Positions 26,564 to 34,213 of a DNA stretch of 64,000 nt are shown here, piece after piece (the stretch's first letter is position 1; every line of letters starts with the position of its first letter). Source of the stretch: PALSA-693 sp963781155 (GTDB taxonomy: Bacteria > Actinomycetota > Acidimicrobiia > Acidimicrobiales > Palsa-688); the NCBI GenBank assembly GCA_963781155.1, contig CAWAEC010000006.1:186001-250000 (forward strand), given 5' to 3'. Under the pieces are notes generated by a model, which was not told the DNA's origin, ran no database searches, and was given only the letters and a program-made list of their open reading frames with translations. A program made the position numbers and the translations under genes.

Positions 26564-27649
26564 CTAAGCCCCATTCCTGTCCAGGTGAGGGACAAGACGA
26601 TCGACCAGTCCCCAGCGGCGGGCGGTGGCGGCGTCGAGCCTGGCTCCCGTCAGCCCCAGCCACGCGGTCCGTTCGGGCCCGATGCGCCGCGGGATGCTGG
26701 CCGTGCCGCCTGCGCCCGGGATCAGCCCCATGCTCACCTCCGGGAGCGAAACGGTGGTGTCCCCGGCCGCCTCGACCGTGCCGGCGAAGGCCGTCAGCTC
26801 GATCCCGGCACCGACGCACGCCCCGTGCAAATGGGCCGTGACTTTCTGGGCCAGTTCGCTGATCCACAATCCGGCGCTGCGCTGGATGCGTATGGCGTGA
26901 GCAGTGGCGGGATCGGGGCGGCTGCCGAATTCCGCCAGGTCGCCGCCGCTGCAGAAGTTCGGCCCTTCCCCCCGAAGATGGACGGCGCGGACGGTGGGAT
27001 CGCTGGCGGCCAGCTCCAGCGCGGCCACCAGCTCATCACGCATCCGGGCGCTGTAGGCGTTGCGACGCTCCGGCCGGTCCAGGGTGAGCCAGAGGGCATC
27101 GGAACGGCGATCCAGCCGGATGACCGGATCGGTGCGCCCATCGACGGCGCGCACCGGCCGCGTCTCCAGCCAGTGGCGGTGTTCCGGCCCGGCCTGAAGC
27201 GTCGAGTACGCGAGTGATTCCACCACCAGTGCTGCCGCCGCCCCGAGCGTCGCGCCGACGCGTAGCACCTGGGCCAGGGTCGTCGCCGCCAGCGGGTTGC
27301 GCCTGACGGCTTCTTCCACCTTCCGGGCGGCCTCTTGGGCCGGATCATGGAGGACGGCCGAGTCGAGACCTGTTCCTGCCCCGACCCACGGTCGGGGTGG
27401 GTCCACGGCCGCACTGATCAGCACGTCAGGCCCGCAGGGGGGCACCGGTGGGGACGGCGTCGAGCTGATGGCGACCAGGACGCAAGGCCAGGCCGCGGGC
27501 AGCTGCAGACCGCCTGGAGGGACGGGCCCGTCGAGATCCACCACCAAAAGGGGCTGGCCCACCGCCACGCCCAGCTCATCGGCTCCCTGTCCGGACCGGA
27601 CCCGGTCGAGCAGGGCAACCGCCTCGGCCGTGGTCCGGATCTTCGACAT
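26564..27649 (-). CDS. Enoyl-CoA hydratase/isomerase with an extra N-terminal half-domain
   Basis: 361 aa, about 100 longer than a normal crotonase. The C-terminal two-thirds is a full crotonase: DRPERRNAYSARMRDELVAA, GEGPNFCSGGDLAEFG (oxyanion), HGACVGAGIELTAFAG and SLPEVSMGLIPGAGGTASIP, with both Glu positions kept. The first ~155 residues end with VEEAVRRNPLAATTLAQVLR and ESLAYSTLQAGPEHRHWL, which resembles the C-terminal helices of a second crotonase. That suggests a degenerate fused domain. Begins ATG 27649 with a -10 box 6 nt upstream; first gene of a unit with the PHP gene. Confidence 0.85.
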   Translation of the reverse strand: MSKIRTTAEAVALLDRVRSGQGADELGVAVGQPLLVVDLDGPVPPGGLQLPAAWPCVLVAISSTPSPPVPPCGPDVLISAAVDPPRPWVGAGTGLDSAVLHDPAQEAARKVEEAVRRNPLAATTLAQVLRVGATLGAAAALVVESLAYSTLQAGPEHRHWLETRPVRAVDGRTDPVIRLDRRSDALWLTLDRPERRNAYSARMRDELVAALELAASDPTVRAVHLRGEGPNFCSGGDLAEFGSRPDPATAHAIRIQRSAGLWISELAQKVTAHLHGACVGAGIELTAFAGTVEAAGDTTVSLPEVSMGLIPGAGGTASIPRRIGPERTAWLGLTGARLDAATARRWGLVDRLVPHLDRNGA

Positions 27650-27655
27650 TCAGCG

Positions 27656-27661
27656 AGCGTA
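27656..27661 (-). promoter_or_regulatory. -10 box, leaderless start of crotonase
   Basis: TACGCT on the reverse strand, 6 nt from ATG 27649. Confidence 0.45.
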
Positions 27662-27681
27662 TCCCGGGGCGGTCCCCGCCG

Positions 27682-27687
27682 TATCCT
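27682..27687 (+). promoter_or_regulatory. -10 box upstream of amidohydrolase region
   Basis: TATCCT, 8 nt before GTG 27696. It is back to back with the crotonase promoter, with only about 20 bp between the two boxes. Confidence 0.45.
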
Positions 27688-27695
27688 GGCCGCCC

Positions 27696-27746
27696 GTGAC
27701 CGCTATGTCCCCGTTCCCGACCCGTGCCGGCGGTGATTCCGGCTGA
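27696..27746 (+). CDS. Mini-ORF, or true N-terminus of the amidohydrolase
   Basis: GTG 27696 opens a 16-codon frame, VTAMSPFPTRAGGDSG, ending TGA 27746, 11 nt before GTG 27758. With a -10 box at leaderless spacing it is likely the first frame translated. Two readings fit: a short coupled leader, or the real amidohydrolase start with one indel near 27740, which would give ...GGDFRLTGLLVRRAGIG. Amidohydrolases usually have LLVRRA-like residues at this point, so the second reading is attractive. Confidence 0.35.
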   Translation: MTAMSPFPTRAGGDSG

Positions 27747-27757
27747 CGGGCCTGCTG

Positions 27758-29206
27758 GTGCGCCGCGCCGGCATCGGCCCGGTCGTCGCCGACGTGCGGG
27801 TCGAAGGTGGCCGGCTGACCGAGGTTGGACGAGCCCTCCGCCGAGTACCGGGGGAGGCTGAGCTCGACGCGGCCGGGGGAGCCGTCCTGCCCGGCCTGCA
27901 CGATCATCACCTCCACGTGCTGTCCCTGATGGCGGCCAGCCGGTCCGTTCGGGTCGGGCCGCCCGACGTTCGCGACCCGGCCGGTTTTGCCGCGGCCCTG
28001 AACCAGGCCGCGTCCGACGGCCCTGACGGTGAATGGATTCGGGCCGTTGCGTACCACCAGTCGGTCGCCGGCGACCTGGACCGGGACGTGCTGGACCGCG
28101 TGCTCGCCGACCGGCCCGTACGGGTACAGCACCGCAGCGGGATGTTGTGGGTGTGCAACTCGGCCGGGCTGGCCGCCCTCGGCGCGGATCGTGAACCTGC
28201 TCCGGGGATTGAACGAGATGAGGCCGGCCGTCCGACCGGCCGGTTGTGGCGAATGGACGGCTGGGTGGCCGAGCACCTGCAGCAAGGCGGCGCCGGCGAC
28301 GCCGGTGACCGGGTCAACCCCGGTGATCTGAGCGGTCTGGGCGGATTGAGCGCGGCTGCGGCCGCTCGCGGCGTCACCGGTTGGACGGACGCCACCCCCG
28401 GGCGGTCCGACCGTGACACCCGGTTCCTGCTCGATGGTGTGGCGAGCGGCGCCGTCCGGCAGCGGTTGTGCCTGATGCTGCCCACCGATCCCGACACCAT
28501 CGGCCCGGAACAGATGGCCGATGCCGGGGTCAGCCCGGGACCGGTCAAGATCCTCCTGGACGACGCGAGCCTGCCCGGTCTGGACCACCTGACCGAGACG
28601 GTGTCGGCCGCTCACCGTCGCGGCTCGCCGGTTGCGGTCCACTGCGTGACCCGGGTGCAGCTGATGTTGACGCTGGCCGCGCTCGAGGAGGCGGGTGCGG
28701 CCGCGGGCGACCGCATCGAGCATGGCGCCCTGATCCCGGGCGAGGTCCTCCTTCGGCTCGCCGCTCTGGGGCTCACCGTGGTGACCCAGCCGAACTTTGT
28801 CGCCGAACGGGGCGACGAGTACCTGTCGGAGGTCCCCCTTTCCGACCAGCCCGACTTGTGGCGGGCCCGTTCCCTAGTGGCGGCGGGGGTGGCGGTCGCG
28901 GCCGGTACCGACGCCCCCTTCGGTTCGCCCGACCCGTGGCTCGCCGTTCGGGCCGCCACCCGGCGCCGCGCCCCGTCCGGCCGGCGCGTCAGCGCCGCCG
29001 AGGCCGTCGCCACGCCGACGGCGCTGCGGTGGTGGGAGGGGACCGCTTCGGCTCCCGCCTCGCCCCGCCGGCTGGCACCCGGCGCGCCGGCGGATCTGGT
29101 CGTCCTGGCCGCTCCGCTTGCCGAGGCGCTCTACGGCGACGACGCGGTACCGGTCGTGGCGACGATCGTGGCCGGGGAGGTCGTCTTTTCAGCAGAAAAA
29201 AGATGA
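27758..29206 (+). CDS. Amidohydrolase family protein
   Basis: 482 aa metal-dependent hydrolase of the amidohydrolase_3 type. The N-terminal composite beta-sandwich reads VVADVRVEGGRLTEVGRALR, leading to the HxH metal motif PGLHDHHLHVLSL. Further ligands are in HCVTRVQLML, RIEHGALIP and GTDAPFGSPDPWLAVRAATR. The sandwich closes with APADLVVLA and VVATIVAGEVVF. The family covers N-acyl amino acid and cyclic amide hydrolases; substrate not deducible. The GTG start is uncertain (see the upstream mini-ORF). Its 3' end overlaps the convergent CoA-transferase by 18 nt. Confidence 0.85.
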   Translation: MRRAGIGPVVADVRVEGGRLTEVGRALRRVPGEAELDAAGGAVLPGLHDHHLHVLSLMAASRSVRVGPPDVRDPAGFAAALNQAASDGPDGEWIRAVAYHQSVAGDLDRDVLDRVLADRPVRVQHRSGMLWVCNSAGLAALGADREPAPGIERDEAGRPTGRLWRMDGWVAEHLQQGGAGDAGDRVNPGDLSGLGGLSAAAAARGVTGWTDATPGRSDRDTRFLLDGVASGAVRQRLCLMLPTDPDTIGPEQMADAGVSPGPVKILLDDASLPGLDHLTETVSAAHRRGSPVAVHCVTRVQLMLTLAALEEAGAAAGDRIEHGALIPGEVLLRLAALGLTVVTQPNFVAERGDEYLSEVPLSDQPDLWRARSLVAAGVAVAAGTDAPFGSPDPWLAVRAATRRRAPSGRRVSAAEAVATPTALRWWEGTASAPASPRRLAPGAPADLVVLAAPLAEALYGDDAVPVVATIVAGEVVFSAEKR

Positions 29207-30494
29207 CCGTCCCGGTGTGTCGCCCCCGGCTATCCACTCCAGGTTGGGTGGCCACTCCAGGTTGGGTGGCCCCTCCCGCACGGTCACGCGGCCGGTCTCG
29301 CTCCGGACCTCCCACCGCCCGGAGCTGCTGGGTTCGACGGTTCCCGAACCGGCTGGACGCCCGGTGCCGGCGGCGAAGCGGGCCGTCCGGCTCATGGCCA
29401 GGTCGATGAGCTGGCCGCCTCCGCTCTCGAGCGCTCGCAACACCGCGGCCGCCCCGGCCAGTCCCGTCACCGGATCTGCGATGGCGTCACCGCAGAACAC
29501 CGGCTCGCCGGACAGCGTCCCGACCTACTAGTCCGCCGGCCACGGCAGCGTCATCGCCGAAGGCGACCCAGTCCCGGCCGGGCGGCTCGCGGCCATGCCC
29601 GGTGATCGAAAGCCAGACCCGGCCTGCTCGCTCCGGTCGGTCGTCCGGTCCCAGACCGAGTTGTTCGAGGGCCCACGGTCGCGACGCTTCGATGACCACG
29701 TCGGCGTCGTCGATCAGATCCGCGGCGCGCTGCCACCCCTTGGGGTCGCGCAGGTTCACCACCACTGTGCGCTCATCCCGGGCGTGCAGCCACCCGTAGA
29801 ACGGCGGGTTGTCCCTCGCCGCATCCCTTCTTCCGGAGCTTTCGACCTTCGTCACCTGGGCCCCCGCTTCCGCCAGGATGCGCCCCACGATCGGGCCCGC
29901 CCACAGCGACGAAAGGTCGACGACCCGCAACCGCCTCCCTATCGCTACCGGGCGGCTCGGGGGCCACCGGGGCACGGCCGTCCACGGGTGGGGGCCCGGC
30001 CCGGCCTCGGTGCCGGCCCTGGTGCTGGTACTCCCCAAGGCCGCCACGGCCAAGCCCAGCAGGCGGCCCCGGGCGACGAATTCCTCCGCTGGTAGCCGGG
30101 CCGCCTCGGCGGCCACCGCTTGCCAGGGGTCGGTGACCGTCCCGCCGACCAGCGCCGGCACCAGCTCGAGGTCATCGGGCCGGGGCAGGTTGAGGGCGAC
30201 CCAGCCGTCGAGAGCGGGAATCAGCCGGCACGATCCGTTCGGCGACGTTTGCCCTCGCCGGCTCAAGCCGAGCAGAGCGGCCCGACCGGCCACGGCTGCC
30301 TGCCAGGACAGACGGACCGGGCGTAAGAGGGCGCCGGAGCGATCCTCGATCTCGGCGGCCAGGGCCTCGAGCCGGACGGCCAGGTCGAGGGGCGGCACGA
30401 TCGGTGGCCCATCCGGCCAGCCCGTCAGCGCAACCAGACCGGAGTCTGCCAGCGCCGCGGTCGGGTTGTCGATGCGCAAGCCCATCACCTTCAT
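29189..30494 (-). CDS. Type III CoA-transferase family protein with permuted domain order, one frameshift
   Basis: CaiB/BaiF-related. The order is unusual. Residues 1-185 hold what is normally the C-terminal part (SWQAAVAGRAALLGLSRRGQ, LIPALDGWVALNLPRPDDLE, LPAEEFVARGRLLGLAVAAL). The N-terminal CoA-transferase strand LRVVDLSSLWAGPIVGRILA starts only near residue 190. After WVAFGDDAAVAGGLV a surplus base near 29528 breaks the frame; the rest is SGEPVFCGDAIADPVTGLAG. Start ATG 30494 or 30485; no convincing ribosome site or -10 box decides it. Catalytic Asp in the GDD segment is plausible but unproven. Confidence 0.75.
29234..29269 (+). repeat. 18-bp tandem duplication inside the CoA-transferase C-terminus
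   Basis: CCACTCCAGGTTGGGTGG occurs twice head to tail (29234-29251, 29252-29269). On the reverse strand it encodes PPNLEW twice, in frame. Confidence 0.8.
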
Positions 30495-30528
30495 CCTGGC
30501 GCGCCGGACCGACTTCACGGGCGGTCGG

Positions 30529-30534
30529 TATCCT
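30529..30534 (+). promoter_or_regulatory. -10 box, leaderless start of CDF gene
   Basis: TATCCT, 7 nt before GTG 30542. Confidence 0.5.
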
Positions 30535-30541
30535 GCGCGAC

Positions 30542-31468
30542 GTGGGTGAACACCACTCAGAAGGGGTGCACGGACATCGCTTGGCACCGGGAGGGGATGC
30601 CCGCTGGCTGATGTTCGGGCTGGTGCTGATCGTCGGCTTCATGGTGGCGGAGATCATCGTGGCGGTGGCATCCAACTCGCTGGCGCTTCTCGCTGACGCC
30701 GGCCACATGCTCGTCGACGCCGGGGCGCTAGCGGTGGCCCTGTGGGCGTTGCGGTTGGCGGCGCAGCCCGCCCGCGGCCCGTGGACGTTCGGTTTCAAGC
30801 GGGCCGAGATCCTGTCCGCCGCAGGCAATGGCATCACCCTCCTGGTGGTCGCGGCGGTGCTCGCCTTCGCGTCAGTGCACCGCCTGGTTCATCCCGAGTC
30901 GTCGCACGGTCTCGCCATCGTGATCACGGCCACGGCCGGGGTCGCCATCAATCTTGCTGCCGCCTGGGGACTGTCCCGCGCCAATCGGGCCAGCCTCAAC
31001 GTCGAGGGCGCCTTCCAGCACATCCTGACGGACCTCTACGGGTTCCTGGCCACCGTCGTGGCCGGCATCGTCATCATCGCCACGGGATTCCGCCGGGCCG
31101 ATCCCATCGCCTCCCTGGTGGTCGTCGGGCTCATGCTGGGCGCCTCCTGGGGACTGCTCCGGGCGTCCATGCGGGTGCTGCTCGAAGCCGCGCCCGAGGA
31201 GATGGACCTGGTCGACGTCCGCGCCCATCTGCTCGAGCCTTCCCACGTCCGCGATGTGCATGATCTGCACGTGTGGACCGTCACCTCAGATCTGCCCGCC
31301 ATCTCCGCCCACGTGGTGGTCGACGACTCGTGCTTTCTCGACGGCCACGCCCCCCAGGTGCTCGATGAGCTCCAACGGTGCCTGGTCGGCCATTTCGACG
31401 TCGAGCACTCGACCTTCCAGCTCGAACCGGCCAGCCACGCCGACCACGAGCCCGGCACCCACTCGTAG
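30542..31468 (+). CDS. Cation diffusion facilitator (Zn/Cd/Co exporter)
   Basis: 308 aa inner-membrane metal/proton antiporter. Six transmembrane helices are visible between about residues 20 and 205. Helix 2 has LLADAGHMLVDAGALAVALW and helix 5 QHILTDLYGFLATVV, supplying the paired HxxxD zinc sites of CDF proteins. GFKRAEILSAAGNG between helices 2 and 3 is also typical. The C-terminal cytosolic domain has VRDVHDLHVWTVTSDLPAIS, the ferredoxin-like dimer fold. A His-containing N-terminus (GEHHSEGVHGH) is a likely metal-sensing loop. The DedA gene follows 5 nt later. Confidence 0.93.
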   Translation: MGEHHSEGVHGHRLAPGGDARWLMFGLVLIVGFMVAEIIVAVASNSLALLADAGHMLVDAGALAVALWALRLAAQPARGPWTFGFKRAEILSAAGNGITLLVVAAVLAFASVHRLVHPESSHGLAIVITATAGVAINLAAAWGLSRANRASLNVEGAFQHILTDLYGFLATVVAGIVIIATGFRRADPIASLVVVGLMLGASWGLLRASMRVLLEAAPEEMDLVDVRAHLLEPSHVRDVHDLHVWTVTSDLPAISAHVVVDDSCFLDGHAPQVLDELQRCLVGHFDVEHSTFQLEPASHADHEPGTHS

Positions 31469-31473
31469 TTGCC

Positions 31474-32100
31474 GTGAACGTCAACCACCTCATCACCTCG
31501 TTTGGCTACTGGGCGGTGTTCAGCCTCGTAGGGCTGGAGAGCCTGGGTGTCCCGCTTCCAGGTGAGACCAGCCTGGTCGCGGCAGGGATCTACGCCGGCC
31601 ACTCGCACAAGTTGTCGATCTGGGTGATCTTCCTGGTGGCCGCCGCGGCCGCCATCATCGGCGACAACATCGGGTACTGGGTGGGGGACAAAGGTGGGTA
31701 CCAGTTGCTCCGCCGTTACGGACACTACATGCGCATCGACGAATCGAAGATGAAGATCGGCCGCTACATCTTCGACCGTCATGGCGGCAAAGTGGTGTTC
31801 TTCGGCCGGTTTGTGTCCATCCTCCGCACCTACGCGGCCTTCCTGGCCGGAACCAACAAGATGCGGTGGCGAACGTTTTTCATCTTCAACGCCGCGGGCG
31901 GGATCGTGTGGGCGGCGATGTACGCCTTTGGTGCGTACATCCTGGGCAACTCCCTGCGGACCATCTCCGGAACGGTGAACCTGGTGCTGCTGGGTGCGGC
32001 CGTGGTGGTGATAGCCGCCGCCATCATGGTGATCCGCCGGCAGTCCAGGCGGCTGGCCGCGGTTGCGGAGGCGGCCTATCCGGGACCGCTGACGGACTGA
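31474..32100 (+). CDS. DedA family membrane protein
   Basis: 208 aa polytopic membrane protein of the DedA/SNARE-associated family, now linked to phospholipid (undecaprenyl-phosphate or PE) flipping. The N-terminus has FGYWAVFSLVGLESLGVPLP then GETSLVAAGIYAG, the first reentrant hairpin with its acidic residue. The conserved second hairpin reads FFGRFVSILRTYAAFLAGTN with the essential Arg residues. A last helix (VNLVLLGAAVVVIAAAIMVI) precedes a short cytosolic tail. GTG 31474 is 5 nt after the CDF stop, so the two are co-transcribed. The 3' end overlaps ogt. Confidence 0.92.
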   Translation: MNVNHLITSFGYWAVFSLVGLESLGVPLPGETSLVAAGIYAGHSHKLSIWVIFLVAAAAAIIGDNIGYWVGDKGGYQLLRRYGHYMRIDESKMKIGRYIFDRHGGKVVFFGRFVSILRTYAAFLAGTNKMRWRTFFIFNAAGGIVWAAMYAFGAYILGNSLRTISGTVNLVLLGAAVVVIAAAIMVIRRQSRRLAAVAEAAYPGPLTD

Positions 32101-32579
32101 CCATCGCGCTCGTGCGCGAGCAACCAGGCTTTGCGGTCCACACCCCAGCCGTAACCCGTGAGGGTGCCATCCGCCCCGATCACCCGATGGCACGGAACGA
32201 TGATGGAGATTGGATTGCGGCCGTTGGCGGCGCCCACGGCGCGCACCGCGCTCGGGCGGCCGACTGCTCGGGCGATGTCGGCATAGCTGGCTGTTGTGCC
32301 GTACGGGATGGAACGCAGGGCGCCCCACACTTCGACCTGAAAGGGGGTGCCCTCCAGTCTCATCGGTACGTCGAACTCGCTGCGCTCGCCTGCGAAGTAT
32401 TCCCCGAGCTGCCGACAGACCGGTTCCAGAACTTCGTTGTGCTCTGACCAGTCCTTCGAGGGCGCAGGACAGCGCTGGTGATCGGCGAGGTAGAGCCCTG
32501 TCAACACCTCGTCGTTGCCCACCAGACGGAGATGCCCGAGCGGTGAATCGATGTGCCGGTACATGGTCATGCTCCCCAT
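32076..32579 (-). CDS. ogt: Methylated-DNA--[protein]-cysteine S-methyltransferase
   Basis: 167 aa suicide repair protein that takes the methyl group from O6-methylguanine. The acceptor Cys lies in ISIIVPCHRVIGADG, with the DNA-binding helix PFQVEVWGALRSIPYGTTAS and ARAVGRPSAVRAVGAANGRN before it and GYGWGVDRKAWLLAHE after. ATG 32579 is favoured because GGAGGG precedes it; ATG 32570 and 32564 are in frame. The divergent neighbour is an Ada-AlkA protein that lacks its own methyltransferase domain, so the two loci complement each other. It overlaps the dedA 3' end by 25 nt. Confidence 0.95.
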   Translation of the reverse strand: MGSMTMYRHIDSPLGHLRLVGNDEVLTGLYLADHQRCPAPSKDWSEHNEVLEPVCRQLGEYFAGERSEFDVPMRLEGTPFQVEVWGALRSIPYGTTASYADIARAVGRPSAVRAVGAANGRNPISIIVPCHRVIGADGTLTGYGWGVDRKAWLLAHERDGQSVSGPG

Positions 32580-32682
32580 CGTGGACCCTCCGACGGCTGC
32601 CCGGATGTCATATCCGGACACGTTGTTCGCGCTGTCCGAATCCGTCCGCTCCGGCTGGCCGCGGCAGGGTATATGTCGTACT

Positions 32683-34089
32683 GTGCAAGTACTTTCAGCA
32701 GTGGTCACCACCGGGATCTATTGCCGTCCTGGCTGCGGGGGGCGCCCCCATCCCGGGAACGTCAGGACGTACACGCTGGCTGCGGCGGCGGAGTCGGACG
32801 GCTTCCGGCCCTGCCTGCGATGCCGGCCCTACCGCTCTTCCCAGCCGGTTTCGTGGAGCGGCACCGAACTGGTGTGCCGGGCAGTTCAGTTGATCGTCGA
32901 TGGCGCGCTCGACAGCCAGAACGAAGCCCACCTGGCTGGCCGGCTCGGGATCTCCGGCCGCCACCTGCGGCGGCTGTTTGCGGCGGAACTCGGCGTCACG
33001 CCGGACGCACTGGCCCGGTCCCGGCGGGCCCATTTCGCCCGCCGTCTGCTCGATGACACGGATCTGCCGATCGCCGATGTCGCGTTTGCCGCTGGGTTCG
33101 GGAGCGTCCGCCAGCTCAACCGGGCCTGTCACGAGATCTTTCGATCCGCTCCTACGCAACTCCGGGCGCGTCGGCGCCGCGCCGACCGGCTCAGCGCCGA
33201 TGGTGGCTTGGCGTTGCGAGTGCCGTTCGAAGGCGCCTTCGACTGGGACGCCTTGCTCGAGTACCTGCGGGTGCGAGCCATCCCGGGGGTGGAGCACGTG
33301 TCGGGCGGCGTCTACCGGCGCACCATTCAGGTGCAAGGCGACCCTGGTGTGGTCGAGCTGTGCGCCGGCGGCCCGGATCACCTGCTGCTGCGCTTGCACC
33401 TTCCGCATTGGGAAGAGCTGATCCACCTGGCCCAGAAGGCACGACGACTCGCCGGCCTGGACCTGGATCTGGACGAAGCCACCCACCACCTGGCGTGCGA
33501 TCCGGTCCTGGCGCCCCTCGTCGCCGCCCGCCCTGGCCTCCGGGTCCCCGGGACCTGGGAGCCGTTCGAAACCGGCGTGCGGGCCATCGTGGGGCAGCAG
33601 GTATCCGTAGCCGGGGCCACCACCCTGGCCGCGCGGCTGGTCCAGCGCTTCGGCCAGAGCGTCGACGGCCTCGGTGCGATGGGACTCTCGCGAACGTTTC
33701 CCGGCCCGGAGACTCTGGCGGGCGAGGACCTGACCGGTTTGGGGCTGACGCGGGCGCGGGAGCGAGCGGTGGCGGCGTTCGCCCGGGCGGTGGCGGACGG
33801 CGAGGTCCGCCTGGATCGGAGTGTGGGGCTGGACGAACTGATCACGTCGCTGTTGTCCGTTCCCGGGCTCGGTCCGTGGACGGCCCACTACATCGCCTTG
33901 CGGCTCGGAGAGCCCGATGCCTTCCCGGCCACGGACCTGGGCGTCCGCCGCTTTCTGGACGCCGTGCCGGGCTCGGCCGGCGATCCCCTGGACCCGGGTG
34001 AGCGCTGGCGGCCCTGGCGGGCTTTGGCGACGGTGCACCTCTGGGCCGCGGCGGCGGTCCCGCCCGGCCCGAACCGGCCCCGGCCCTGA
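32683..34089 (+). CDS. alkA: Ada-type regulator fused to AlkA 3-methyladenine glycosylase
   Basis: About 468 aa. The Ada zinc domain has TTGIYCRPGCGG and FRPCLRCRP, giving the four Cys that sense methyl phosphotriesters. Next is an AraC-type DNA-binding region (LAGRLGISGRHLRRLFAAEL, DLPIADVAFAAGFGSVRQLN). Then comes an AlkA N-terminal domain and the HhH-GPD glycosylase (ETGVRAIVGQQVSVAGATTL, LLSVPGLGPWTAHYIALRLG) with catalytic Asp in PATDLGVRRFLDAVPG. The N-terminal strand normally preceding YCRP is short. GTG 32683 is chosen; ATG 32605 and GTG 32701 are in frame, and TACTTT at 32690 would favour 32701. Removes alkylated purines and may induce the adaptive response. Confidence 0.9.
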   Translation: MQVLSAVVTTGIYCRPGCGGRPHPGNVRTYTLAAAAESDGFRPCLRCRPYRSSQPVSWSGTELVCRAVQLIVDGALDSQNEAHLAGRLGISGRHLRRLFAAELGVTPDALARSRRAHFARRLLDDTDLPIADVAFAAGFGSVRQLNRACHEIFRSAPTQLRARRRRADRLSADGGLALRVPFEGAFDWDALLEYLRVRAIPGVEHVSGGVYRRTIQVQGDPGVVELCAGGPDHLLLRLHLPHWEELIHLAQKARRLAGLDLDLDEATHHLACDPVLAPLVAARPGLRVPGTWEPFETGVRAIVGQQVSVAGATTLAARLVQRFGQSVDGLGAMGLSRTFPGPETLAGEDLTGLGLTRARERAVAAFARAVADGEVRLDRSVGLDELITSLLSVPGLGPWTAHYIALRLGEPDAFPATDLGVRRFLDAVPGSAGDPLDPGERWRPWRALATVHLWAAAAVPPGPNRPRP

Positions 34090-34201
34090 CCCCGGAGCCG
34101 GGCGCGGCGATCCCAGCGCAGCCGCAGAGCAATCGCCGCACGATACGCGCCTATCGACACCGGTCAGCTGCCGGTATCCCCGCCCCGGCCTGCCGGCGGG
34201 G

Positions 34202-34207
34202 TAACTT
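34202..34207 (+). promoter_or_regulatory. -10 box, leaderless start of the 10-methyl fatty acid operon
   Basis: TAACTT, 6 nt before GTG 34214. Confidence 0.5.
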
Positions 34208-34213
34208 TCGGTC

